NCBI GenBank assembly: GCA_019914945.1
Contig: CM034100.1
Span: forward strand, 10,241,096 to 10,305,095
Direction: 5' to 3'
DNA: 64,000 nt
Source: Typha latifolia
Lineage: Eukaryota > Streptophyta > Magnoliopsida > Poales > Typhaceae
The translations under genes and the position numbers were made by a program. The number at the start of each line of letters is the position of its first letter. Within the stretch, counting starts at the first letter, position 1. Shown one piece after another: positions 54,091 to 64,000 of this stretch. The notes under the pieces are model-generated. The model saw only the letters and a list, made by a program, of their open reading frames with translations. It searched no databases and was not told the DNA's origin.

Positions 54091-54618
54091 ATGGTGGATG
54101 ATGTTAATCCCTTCGGAGATATTGATGGGCGTGCTCGAGGATTTAGAGAAGGAGATCCATAAGAACAAAGGTTCAGACTGGAACCAAGGATCTTTCGCGA
54201 ACCCAACAATGCTACTCGGGGAAGAACCGTAAGTTTGGACTTTCCAAAATTCCAAGGTGGTGATCCGATAGATTGGGTGTTTCAAGAGGAACAATACTTT
54301 GATTGTCAAGGGACAGTGGAGGATGCAAAAGTCCAAATGACAAGCTTTCACCTACAAGGAACGACATTGCATTGGTATCGATCGGCAATTCGTGGTGGAA
54401 GATTTACCGATTGGGTTGACTTTGGTAGGAGGATTACACACAAATTTTGGACTGTGGCATATAGAGATTTTGCTGCCATGTTACTCAAGATAGTTCAAAG
54501 GTCAATCATATTGGAGTACCAAGTAGAATTTGAAAGAGATAGTAGTCGTTACGAGCCACCTTGGCCCGAACCGATATTGATGGGATTGAAGGACGGAGTC
54601 AATAAACAACTTTCGTGA
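54091..54618 (+). pseudogene. gag: G2 gag, first partial copy
   Basis: The coding frame carries an acidic lead-in, then FPKFQGGDPIDWVFQEEQYFDCQG (54235-54310), LHWYRSAIRGGRFTDWVDF and QVEFERDSSRYEPPWPEPILMG. It ends with a stop near 54618, where homology jumps. One stop lies at about 54160. The same domain is repeated after 55100, so gag is partly duplicated. Confidence 0.82.
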
Positions 54619-55800
54619 AGTGAAGAAGTCCATCTATCCGGAGGAAGAAAGGATGCATATTGTACAAGCGGATGTTCATCAGAGGAAGAAAGGATCGCCT
54701 CATCGGATGGCTTGCGAAGCCACAGCAGGACCAAGTCAACCAACATCCATGAATGCGAATATGGATGAATTTAGGGGCATGTTCCATACATTGATGAATA
54801 GAGGACTCAATTCAAAAGGATCACAATGATTCCAAGGAATATGTCATGAACTGATTTGATTCGTTATCTCCTCAACGGCGATCGGAGTTTCAAGAAGGAC
54901 CAGCGGTGGGACCTCATCGAACAAATACGCTACAGGTCCAGGTGCGTCATGTGAGTGTCAATGATCCCCTCTTGCCTATGCCTACACATGATTCCCCACC
55001 TCCATTGTGAAACCCAAGATCGGCGGTGGTGGAACCCGAGAGGCGTGCAGTACTGGTGCACTTCGTTAATGACGAGGATTGGCACTATGAGGATGAGGTT
55101 GATCCCTATGGAGATGGTGATAGATGCTCAAGGATTTAGAGAGGGTGATCAACCTGCACAAAGGTTTAGACCTGAACCAAGGATCTTTCGCGAACCCGAC
55201 AATGCTATTCGGGGGAGAATCGCACGCTTGGACTTTTCAAAATTCCAAGGCGATGAACCAACCGATTGAGTGTTTCAAGTTGAACAATATTTTGATTGTC
55301 AAGATACAACGGAAGATGCAAAAGTACAGATGGCAAGCTTTCACCTCCAAGAAATAGCAATGCATTAGTAGACAGCGGCATATGAAGATTTTGCTGCCAC
55401 ATTAAGCAAGATGGTTCAGAGGACAACCATATTAGAGTACCAAGCTGAGTTTGAAAGAGTTAGTAGTCGTTGTGAGCCACCATGGCCCGAACAGACATTG
55501 ATGAGTACATTTATTTCAGGGCTACGAGAGGAGATACAAGCAGATGTTCGTGCTCTCTGTCCTATTACTCTTTAGGAGGCCTTTTAGAAGGCCGTGAGGA
55601 TGGAACAAAAGTATTGGGCTTTAAAGATGGTAGTGAAAACCAATTGGGGCAACCGTGATGGGCGATTTGCAACTAGAACGCCAGCTGGAAATTCTGTAGT
55701 TTCAAAAATAGCGGCTGCAAGAATTCTTCTAAAATTCTTCTAAATTTTAGAGGAGACACTAGACCCCCCATTCGATCTCTCACACTTGCCCAGGTGAAGG
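54619..55800 (+). pseudogene. gag: G2 leader and gag, second partial copy
   Basis: 54619-54830 resembles the G2 leader and gag start (VSQPTSMNANMDEFRGMFHTLMNRG, near 54735-54810). The acidic VHFVNDEDWHYEDEVDP segment lies near 55050-55110, the core near 55200-55370 with stops, and the region with STFISGLREEIQADVRALCP near 55500-55560. A loss of about 90 bp at 55367 removes part of the core. Several stops follow up to the knuckle. Confidence 0.8.
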
Positions 55801-56540
55801 AGCGCAAAGCGAAGGGCCTGTGCTTTTGATGTGATGAGCGTTTCACCCCAGGTCATTGGTGTTCTAAACTAATCGGGAGTGTGATACTTATCGACGATCT
55901 TGAGGATGATGATGAGATTCTTGATGATGGAGAGTGTCTAGAGGAGGTCCATGAGGAGACCGTTGAGAAGGGCGTGGAGGAAGATATCCAAGCTGAAATA
56001 TTCATACATTCATATTCGGGTACTTCCGCGCCGAGGACGTTACGAGTACATAGGTTCATTATAAAGCATTGTGTGCACATCCTCATCAATTCGGGGAGTA
56101 CACACAACTTTCTAGACGAGTGGTTAGTGAGGAGATTGGGTTTGGATGTTGAACTGACCGTGGGATTTGACATTGCTATTGGAGACGACACTAAGCTTAA
56201 GGGGGAGAGCTTGTGTCGCCGGGAGCGGACGTTGTCCTTGGCGCTCAGTGGTTACAGAGTTAGGGACCTGTCACATTTGATTTCCGAAGCATGTGGATGA
56301 AATTTAAACGTGAAAACAAAGATGTGCGGCTTGATGGTGTTCAGACTTCGCCGATTCCTGCGATTCAGCCTATGATAGGCTGCCTTGTGCGTATGATTTG
56401 GCCTATCTTCTTCAATTAGGACCAGTAGGAGATGAGCCTCAAACAAGTTCAGGTACTACCATTGAATTGTCTAATTTATTAGATAATTTTTCTGGACTGT
56501 TTGAGGAGCCGCAGGAGTTGCCACCGAGGAGAGCGAGAGA
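55801..56540 (+). pseudogene. pol: G2 zinc knuckle and protease, catalytic Asp lost
   Basis: The knuckle (LCF-stop-CDERFTPGHWC, near 55820-55862) precedes an acidic linker. Protease reads ILINSGSTHNF (near 56082-56112) with Asn for the catalytic Asp. The tail and linker to RT follow with a frameshift near 56210 and 56385. The frame [19 protein letters not shown] near 56475-56530 marks the RT approach. Confidence 0.84.
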
Positions 56541-57760
56541 TCATCGCATAGAGATTGTACCTGGTGTTGCACTGGCAAACGTGAGGCCATATCGGTATCC
56601 ACATGTGCAAAAAAAATTATCTCAAAGATGGTAGCTGAGATGTTGGAGCAAGGTCTCATTCAACCAAGTCATAGCTCATACTCATCCCCCGTGCTATTGG
56701 TGCAAAAAAGGGATGGGACATGGTATTTTTGTGTCGACTATCGAGCACTAAACGCTATTACTATTAAGGACCAGTATCCTATTCCGGTTATTGAAAAGTT
56801 GTTGGACAAGCTTGTAGGGACGACTATATTTAGTAAGCTTGACTTGAGGGCCGGGTATCATCAAATTTGAGTTCACCGGCGGATGTGCACAAAACTGCAT
56901 TTCGGACTCCGGATGGGCATTACGATTCCGGGTGATGCCTTTTGATCTCATCAATGCTCCAGCTACCTTTCAAGGCGTCATGAATGATATATTTCGGCCA
57001 CTTTTGCGAAGGTATGTCTTGGTATTTTTTGACGATATTTTGGTGTATAGTAGGACTGAATTGGAGCGTTGGCAGCATTTGGAGGATGTGCTGAATTTGT
57101 TGAAGCGAAACCAATTGAAGATCAAGAAGTCCAAGTGCCTATGGGGAGTACCACAAGTGGAGTACTTAGGCAACATCATTTTAGCGGATGGTGTAGCGGT
57201 GTATCCTCAAAAGGTTGCATGTATGACCACTTGGCCTATTCCTACTACTATCACCGGATTGAGAGGATTATTGGGGCTGACCAGATATTATCGACGCTTC
57301 ATTGCCGGATATTGCAAGATCACTACTCCTCACACTTCTTTGTTGAAGGACTCTTTTAGATGGATGGATGAAGCCACTTCTGCCTTTGAAAAACTGAAAA
57401 CAACAATGACAACGGCACCCGTTCTAGCGCTATCGGACTTCACCAAAGAGTTCATTGTGGAATGTGATGCGTCGGGTGTTGGCATAGGAGCTGTACTTAT
57501 GCAAGGAGGACATCCCATAGCCTTTCTTAGTAAGGCTTTGTCACAAAAATCTCAGCAATTATCGACTTATGAGAGAGAGATGTTGGCAATTCTGATTGCG
57601 GTGACAAAGTGGAGGCCTTAGCATAGCATACACACTCCGGCACAGTAGCGATGGGTCACAAAATTGCTGGGATATGATTATGAAATCCAATACAAGAAGG
57701 GAATGAAAAATAGAGCGGCGGATGCACTATCGCGCAAACCGGATACCGCCGAGCTTGCAG
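56541..57760 (+). pseudogene. pol: G2 reverse transcriptase and RNase H, nearly full
   Basis: RT blocks occur in order: [59 protein letters not shown], then after a break (56868-56932) [26 protein letters not shown] (57025-57057), and LTRYYRRFIAGY. RNase H begins FIVECDASGVGIGAVLMQ with its Asp, then TYEREMLAI with its Glu, and AADALSR near 57715-57735. Stops at 56868, 57619 and 57646 and frameshifts near 56870-56930 and 56617 disable it. This is the most complete gypsy RT in the window. Confidence 0.9.
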
Positions 57761-58819
57761 CCTATTCATTTCCTACCTTTCCCTTCTTTGACGAGCTAAG
57801 GTATACATGTAGATCTGACCCAGATATTTTGAGGTTGTTGTAGGTGGTGATGGATGATCCAGAGCGCCATCCAGAGTTAGAAAATCGAGGCGATTTGTGA
57901 TGGACCGCAGATGCATTTGAATGCCCACAAATGATGGATTGCGGCAAAAATTATTGGAGCATTTCCACCATGCTTTAGAGGCTGGTCATGAGGGTGTCTT
58001 GAGGACTTATAGGAGGATATCATAGAGTTGCACATGGCTTGGATTGAGGTGGGATGTGAGGAGTTTTGTTCGTGCTTGCGAACTCTGTCAAAGGGCTAAG
58101 GAGAGCACATTGTAAACTGGCTAGATTACTACAGCCTTTACCTATACCGGACCATGTTTGGGAAGACATTTCTATGGATTTCATAGAGGGTCTTCCGCTG
58201 TTACGTCGTTATTCTGTTATCTTTATCGTGGTTGGCAGATTGACCAATTATGTGCACTTTCGGCATTGTCACATCCGTTTTCAATCAAGTAGGTGGCTAA
58301 AATTTGTTCGATTACATGGCATGCCATGCATGATTGTCTCGGATCATGATCGTGTATTTATGAGTGACTTTTGGATAGAGTTTTCAGATTATGGGGGACT
58401 CGACTGACTTCAGTTCAACCTACCATCCATAGATGGACGGCCAAACCGAGGTGGTCAATCGAGGCATTGAACAGTATTTGAGGTGCTTTATGGGAGAGAT
58501 GCAGAGACGATGGTTAGAGGTCTTATCATGGGCGGAGTAGTCTTATAACATCGCCGACAATAGCAGCATTAGCATAACTCCATTTGAGGTGGTCTATGGA
58601 CGCACAGCTCCGACATTACATGCTTATGATCTAGTGGCTTCTGCAGATCATACGGAGGTGGACTTAGCTTTGATGGATAGAGACGCCACATTGAGGAGGT
58701 TCCGTGCTCATCTTAAACTTACTCAAAACTACCTGAAGCAAGTTTATGATCGAAGCCATAGGGAGCAGGAGTTTGACATCGGCAATTGTGTGTTTGTGAG
58801 GGTGAAGCCATATCGATAG
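57761..58819 (+). pseudogene. pol: G2 integrase, broken
   Basis: The linker (AYSFPTFPFFDELRY) leads to a zinc finger with EAGHEGVLRTYRRI and a CELCQ pair near 58080. The core has SMDFIEGLP (58170-58196), VSDHDRVFMSDFW and DGQTEVVNRGIEQYL (58436-58480), so the three acidic residues are present. Stops at 57841, 57898, 58429, 58538 and 58817 and several frameshifts make it a pseudogene. Confidence 0.86.
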
Positions 58820-59218
58820 GTGACCTTATGTCTGATGCGTAACCAAAAGTTTGCACATCGCTACTTTGGTCCGTTTCGGGTGTTAGAGCATATTGGTCCG
58901 GTTCCATATCGTTTGGAACTGCCGGAGCGGTCGATAGTGCATCCTGTCTTTCATGTTTCATTGGTGAGAGAGCGGATTAGAGATCATGAGATTGTTGGAT
59001 CGGTTCTACCAGAGCCATTGGAGGAGATAAAGATCGCAGAACAAGTTCGAGTTCTTGCTAGACGCCAACGCCGACATGGTACCAGATTGGAGATGGAGAT
59101 TCTAATTGAGTGGCTTGGCAAGCCATCTGATAAGGTGACATGGGAGTTGGAGATTAATATCTTGGAGCATTTTCCTGATTTTTCACCTTGAGGGCAAGGC
59201 GGGGGAAGAGTGGTGGGA
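58820..59218 (+). pseudogene. pol: G2 integrase C-terminus, chromodomain-like tail and polypurine tract
   Basis: An open frame of 123 codons reads FGPFRVLEHIGPVPYRLELPE, HPVFHVSLVRER, and a tail MEILIEWLGKPSDKVTWELEINILEHFPDFSP to the stop at 59189. The last block resembles a chromodomain. GGGCAAGGCGGGGGAAGAGTGGTGGGA (59191-59218) is the purine-rich primer for plus-strand synthesis. Confidence 0.85.
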
Positions 59219-60041
59219 TGATAAACTTAGTTGCATTAGGAGTTTATTTTCATTAAAATAAAATTCTTGTAGGTTGCGTTCGAACGCCCTTGCGAATGCC
59301 TGCATTAGGTTTGCAAATACAAAGAACGCATATTGAGTGTTTGAACATGGTCGGGCAAGTTCGAATGCCCTGCATCGTGTTCGCACATATAGAGAACGTC
59401 TTTTGGTGCATTCAAACGCGATCGGACGCATTCGAACGTGATCGATGAGAAAGTTCTAGAATTAGGGTTTTATATTGTTTTAAGACTTGTTGGCTAGTCT
59501 CTATATATATGTGGATGGCAACTAACTTCAAAATGCTATTGGATTATTGATTTCTTGCCTCCTATCTTCTCTCTAGACTTCTCCCTCCTCCCTCTTCACC
59601 ATCTTCCACTTCTACCGTTGATAAGATTTCTTCTAACTTCTAATCTCCCTCGACTGTTGAGCCACTGCTCTTCTTTGTGATCTCGACCACTTTGTTCCCT
59701 TCGTTTACTTCCCTTAATCACATCCACTATCCACCTTCATCTCCATATCCATCCATAATCCTAACATCCACTCCATCAGTCACCACCACCATCACTCACG
59801 TTATTCCGTGTTCTCTCCCATGCTATAGTTCGATTCTGCAAAAGGCATAAATACAAAAGTTGTAGATCAGGACGTTACGGGTCTAACCCAATTGGTTTTG
59901 TAATTTAACACTAGAGGAGAATATCTGATGAATAGTTTCCTACAGTTGCGTGGACTGATTCCTGTAATATATTCAGATCTTGAAGGAATAGTTGCGTAGC
60001 TTATCTTTGGTTCGAGAACATATCAATTTGGTATCAGAGCC
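59219..60041 (+). repeat. G2 3' LTR followed by a primer-binding site
   Basis: The 807-bp LTR runs from TGATAAACTTAGTTGC to GAACATATCA at 60025. It has GTTCGAACGC/GTTCGCACATATAGAGAACG motifs (59275-59450) and a TATATATATGTGG box near 59505. It is followed by TGGTATCAGAGCC at 60029-60041, which belongs after a 5' LTR, so an adjacent internal region was once attached. Confidence 0.85.
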
Positions 60042-60240
60042 TATCAGTGAGCCTCCTTTCCTCTCTGTCCTCTCCTCCCTCCTCCTCTTTCTTCTCCTCG
60101 CTCTCTAAATTTCCTTTCATTCGGTGTCTCTCTCTTACTTTTCTCCCGCTCGAGCTCTCTCTCTTTCTCCAACACTCGCCAACGACGCTAGCCTACCGTC
60201 ATCGTCGTTGTTGATGACAGTCCCGATATCCTCTCTTCTT

Positions 60241-60286
<46 letters not shown>

Positions 60287-60470
60287 CTCTCTCTCTCTCT
60301 TACGTTAGGCTCAAGTTTGCCAGCAACGGTTGGTACCCTCCCCGCCAACCTAGGTTCGCAAACCACCTCCCGTCTCCTCCCTTCTCCTCCCTTCTTTCTT
60401 CTTCTTCTTGGTCTTTCTTCTTCTTCTTGCTCATCTTTTCCCCCTTCTACAATAGTGCTAGGCTCCACAG
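60042..60470 (+). repeat. CT-rich fragment resembling the left part of Y
   Basis: A long (CT)n tract (60242-60300) and GTGAGCCTCC... near 60047 resemble the CT-rich section of Y copies b to d, with a GCTAGGCTC-type block at the end. Part of the match is low complexity, so the assignment is moderate. No gene. Confidence 0.5.
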
Positions 60471-60631
60471 ACATGACCACTGAATTTAGATCTCCTCAAG
60501 GCAGCTGTATCGGTACCCATATGTCCTGAAGGAGGAGATCAACAAATTGGTTGTCAGGATGCTAGAGCAAGGGATTATCCAGCCGAGTAGGAGCGCCTAC
60601 TCATCACCGACACTGCTGATTTGAAAGAAAG
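60471..60631 (+). pseudogene. pol: Gypsy reverse transcriptase N-terminal fragment
   Basis: After a short lead, the frame reads YRYPYVLKEEINKLVVRMLEQGIIQPSRSAYSSP, the conserved opening of gypsy RT, with a stop before KK at 60625. It differs in spelling from G2 (KEEI for KEVIS/KLSQ) and may come from the Y parent or another group. Confidence 0.78.
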
Positions 60632-61455
60632 TGATACGTTTAGTTAGGATCTTTTCTTATTGTAATAGTTGTTTATTTTTATTAAAATAAAATTCATGTA
60701 AGTCGCATTCAAATGCAAGTGGGGTCATATTCAAATGCCCTTGCAAACGCCTTCAACAGGTTCGCAAATACAAAGAATGCGGTCGGGCGAGTTCGAATGC
60801 CCGCGTTCAAATGCAGTCGGGCGAGTTCGAACGCCCGCGTTCGAATGCCTGCATCGCGTTCGCACATAAAGAGAACGTCTTTTGTGTGTTCGAACGCGAT
60901 TGGGCTCGTCCGATCGCGATTGAACGCAATCGGTGGGAATCTTTTGGAATTAGGGTTACATATTGCTTTAGGACTTGTTGGCTAGCCTCTATAAATATGT
61001 GGATGGCAGCTAACTTCAGAATGCTATTGGAATATTGATTTCTTGCCTCTTTATTATCTATCTACCCTAATCTCCCTCCACCATCTCACCATCCTTCCAC
61101 CTCTACCGTCAACAAGGTTTCTGCTAACTTTTAGTCTCCCTCAACTATCAAGGCACCTCTCTTCTTTGGGATCTCGACCACTTTGTTCCCTTCATCTATA
61201 TCCCTTAATCACATCCACTATCCACCTTCATCTCCAAACCCATCCATAACCCTAACATCCACTCCACCCGTCACCACCACCATCACCTACGTTATTCCAT
61301 ATTTTCGTCCCAATTGTAGTTCGAATTTGCGAGGGCCGTAAATACGAAAGTTGTAGATCAGGGAACTTACGAATCTAATACACTTGATTTCATAATTTTC
61401 AAAATATTTGAAGTATATTTTCCGATGATTGCGTGGACTGCTTCCTGCAATAAAT
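60632..61455 (+). repeat. G2-like LTR, 3' end missing
   Basis: It starts TGATACGTTTAGTTAGG, carries GTTCGAATGC/GTTCGAACGC motifs (60705-60925), a TATAAATATGTGG box near 60991 and the transcribed half up to CCTGCAATAAAT at 61455. There a G1 LTR is joined. About 60-70 bases of LTR end are missing. Confidence 0.8.
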
Positions 61456-62420
61456 TGATACGATCACGCCTCTAGCTATGGAGCTCTGATACCAGCTTGA
61501 TACGATATCTCCTTTGGGCTAAAGATCGATCTCTTCCGATTCTCAGATCTGGACTAGATCTTGCACGGAACTTTGAAATAAGATCCCGAAATATTCCGCC
61601 GTCGCATCGACGTGAAATTTTGATATATTGTAGGCCCGCAAAAGGCTTTCCAACAAATCAAGTTTCAGGTAAATTTGAGTTGGGGATCTCGAGATATCGT
61701 TCGTTTAGTGGACGAACGTCAGGATGCTCTGTTTTGGATTCGTGGATGGAGGCACGAGATCCAAAGTAATGGTGGATGGTGGACCGGCGTTAATGTGGTG
61801 GCACCGGTGAAAAGTGATGGTGGAAGGGTTGTGGTTGATGGAAGGATTAGGGCAAGTGTTGGATAGATTGGACGAAGGGGGAGAAGAGGGCCACCCCTAA
61901 GGGACTAGGGTGATTAGCCGGACGAGGGAGGTTAGAAGCGGCGTCGCCGGGGATTGAGAGAACGGGAGCGAAGAAGACGAAGGAGGCAAGGCAAAACTCA
62001 ATCTCAATAATCAATAATCAATTTGGTTGCCTACCACATCCTTTTATAGGCTAACCAACAACTCAAATTAACCCTAAAAACACAATTTTCGTCGACCGCG
62101 TTCGAACTCGCCCGACCGCGTTCGAACGCACCGTGTTCGCTCTTCTGGATTTGCGAACGCGATGCAGGAGTTCGAACGCGCGATCGAACGTGCCTGTCGG
62201 TATTTGCGAACGCGATGCAGGCGTTCACAGTGCGTTCGAACGCACAGTACATTCTCTTCACCACGTTCACAACCCTGTTCACAAACCGCGTTCGAACTCA
62301 CTCCACCCGCGTTCGAACGCGACTTACAGAAAACTTATTTTAATTAAAATTAAACACTAAAACATGAAATAAAAATACTCCTAAAGTGAATCCATGCTTG
62401 AGACGACGTCGGTGAAGTCC
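61456..62420 (-). repeat. G1 LTR lacking its first bases
   Basis: On the minus strand it ends GATCGTATCA at 61456 with an embedded PBS-like motif at 61492-61504. It runs rightwards through the palindrome block (62095-62330) to GGACTTCACCGACG at 62420, missing the opening TGATACGATTC. The next LTR begins at once, suggesting recombination or a small deletion between two G1 LTRs. Confidence 0.85.
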
Positions 62421-63346
62421 TGATAGGATCTGCTCTTTGGGGCTAAGGCTCTGATACCAGCTTGATACGATCTGGCACGGAACTTTGAAATTAGATCCCA
62501 AAATATGCTGTCGTCGGATCGACGTGAGATTTTGATATGTTGTATCCTCGTAAAAGAGCTTTCCAAAAAATCTACTTATAGGCGAATCGGAGTTGGGAAT
62601 CTCGAGATATCGTTCGTTTAGTGGCCGAGCATCAGGATGCTCTGTTTTGGATTCATGGATGGAGGCACGAGATCCTAGGTAATGGTGGATGATGGAGGAC
62701 CGGCATTAATGTGGTGGCACCGGTGAAAAGTGATGGTGGAACGGTTGTGGTTGATGGAAGGATTAGGGCAAGTGTTGGATAGATTGGACGAAGGGGGAGA
62801 AGAGGGCCACCCCTAAGGGACTAGGGTGATTAGCCGGACGAGGGAGGTTAGAAGCGGCGTCGCCGGGGATTGAGAGAACGGGAGCGAAGAAGACGAAGGA
62901 GGCAAGGCAAAACTCAATCTCAATAATCAATAATAATTTTGGTTGCCGTACACATCCTTTTATAGGCTAACCAACAACTCACATTAACCCTAAAACACAA
63001 TTTTCGCCGACTGCGTTCGAACTCGCCCGACCGCATTCGAACGCACCGAATTAGCTCTTCTGGATTTGCGAACGCAATGCAGGCATTCGAAAGCGTGATC
63101 GAACGCGCCTGTCAATATTTGCGAACGCGATACAGGCGTTCACAGTGCGTTCGAACGCACAGTACTTTCTCTTCACCACATTCACAACCCCGTTCACAAA
63201 CCGCGTTCGAACTCACTCCACCCGCGTTCGAACGTGACTTACAGAAAACTTATTTTAATGGAAATTAAACACTAAAACATGAAGCAAAAATTCTCCTAAA
63301 GTGAATCCATGCTCGAGACGACGTCGGTGAAGTCCGAATCGTATCA
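62421..63346 (-). repeat. G1 3' LTR
   Basis: This 926-bp LTR runs from TGATACGATTC at 63346 to GATCCTATCA at 62421 (minus). It has the palindrome block at about 63010-63240, TATAAAAGG near 62961-62969 and an embedded PBS-like motif at 62447-62459. To its right is GAAGCGTGGTGGAT (minus), the polypurine tract of an internal region. Confidence 0.88.
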
Positions 63347-63840
63347 ATCCACCACGCTTCCGCAACCTTGTCCTCAAGGTTTGAAATTTGGGAAGCGATC
63401 TTTGAACTCTGAACTCTGACTCAAGCTCCTCCATGGTATGATCTTCTGCATTGGTTCCCCACATATCTAAAGATATAGGAAATGTTGGTGCTGAGAAATA
63501 GGCAAGCTCACTTGTGTTAGGTTGGTGTGAAAGGGCATCAGCCGCTCGATTCTCGATCAACAAGTTCCAAGTCAAGCTCGGTCCGATCCATCGCCGTGAG
63601 TCTTTCATAGGCACACAAGATAGGAGTAGTGCGACCATAACCGCCTCAAAGGGGTTCATCCTCAGTCGAGCTTGGATACTCGTACTCCAACTAGTCCAAG
63701 GTGAAATTCGGGTCCATCTACATTGAGTCCACTTGGTCTCGGGTGGTCGAACCAATTGACTCAATGTCAGTTCAGCAATAGAAATCTGGTGCATCCGATT
63801 GCGCTCGGGAGGTCGAGTTAGATGCAGTTGGTGGATGCAG
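63347..63840 (-). pseudogene. pol: Rearranged G1 pol fragments
   Basis: On the minus strand an open frame joins an integrase piece (MNPFEAVMVALLLS, near 63620-63660), a TWNLLIENRAADALSHQPNTSE block from the RNase H end (63505-63560) and the linker AYFSAPTFP (63480-63505), ending near the polypurine tract. The order is scrambled. It is useful because it keeps the RNase H/linker boundary that the RT-less G1 copies have lost. Confidence 0.72.
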
Positions 63841-64000
63841 ATTAGGTTCTCCTAATGACTCAAGTTAGGTTCAGCTAGCCAAACTGATTGTTGGTTGTGC
63901 TCATAATCATTCTGCCCACTCCATGGATTAGGATCCGAGTCAAATGTATCCTGGGATAAGCAAACTCGTCTTAAGTCAAGTAGAGGGTTTCTGATCATGT
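63841..64000. other. Unassigned sequence at the window edge
   Basis: I see no ORF, repeat or motif here that matches the rest of the window. It could be the continuation of the rearranged G1 element or unrelated host sequence. Confidence 0.3.

Noticed and set aside
62403..62430. Target duplication between the two G1 LTRs at 61456 and 62421
   Set aside because: The first LTR lacks its opening 11 bases at the joint, so the junction is a recombination or deletion scar, and no matching 5-bp repeat is visible.

Overview
This window looks like a stretch of a flowering-plant nuclear genome made almost entirely of nested LTR retrotransposons. I find no host gene, tRNA, rRNA, CRISPR array or prokaryotic feature. 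Two observations place it in a plant: a Sirevirus-type Ty1/copia element (a lineage described from angiosperms), and many primer-binding sites of the form TGGTATCAGAGC, which match the 3' end of plant initiator tRNA-Met. I cannot name the species.

Four repeat families account for nearly all the sequence; the names are mine. S is a Sirevirus-like copia element with gag, pol, an extra envelope-like ORF, multiple polypurine tracts and a TGTTAG...TTTTTTCA LTR. G1 is a Ty3/gypsy element with a chromodomain-like integrase tail and an LTR of about 0.95-1.0 kb starting TGATAYGATTC. G2 is a related Ty3/gypsy family with an LTR of about 0.75-0.85 kb starting TGATA and followed by a variant of AACTTAGTTAG. 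Y is a unit of about 3.1 kb, TGTAACAAC...GGGGCGYTACA, that looks like the solo LTR of another gypsy group.

Layout: 1-83 G2 LTR end. 84-322 GA repeats. 323-11126 an S element whose protease is split by a second, inverted, internally deleted S copy (959-5271). 11348-16750 a complete G1 element lacking reverse transcriptase and RNase H. 16756-19089 LTR relics and a cut Y unit. 19090-21733 G1 and G2 relics, including a cluster of primer-binding sites. 21734-28893 a G2 LTR holding Y, which holds a gag-only G1 element. 28894-33416 an inverted G2 internal region. 33417-37689 a Y unit with an S solo LTR inside. 37695-38580 an unidentified region open on both strands. 38581-40553 G1 and G2 relics. 40554-44686 a Y unit with another S solo LTR inside. 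44687-47763 a second RT-less G1. 47764-49596 relics plus a G1 solo LTR. 49597-60041 several G2 copies, one carrying every pol domain in order. 60042-64000 relics and two G1 LTRs.

Nine insertions are pinned by my own reading of their target-site duplications: S at 959 (AAGAC/AAAAC), G1 at 11348 (TGATG), Y at 22132 (GCAGA), G1 at 22583 (TATTT), Y at 33417 (CTGAT/CTAAT), S solo at 35221 (GGGAT), S solo at 43021 (GATAT), G1 solo at 48351 (GTCCT), plus a weaker candidate for the Y insertion at 40554, whose right end is lost. No coding region is intact. Most stops I traced against a sister copy are C-to-T or G-to-A changes, as expected for old methylated repeats.

The points most worth following up: the palindrome GCGTTCGAACGC and its flanking motifs recur just upstream of the TATA box in LTRs of both copia and gypsy elements; G1 LTRs end in an embedded primer-binding-site unit with 40-42 bp spacing that can be tandemly amplified; two G1 copies share the same RT/RNase H deletion; and a large inverted repeat of S sequence could give hairpin RNA.
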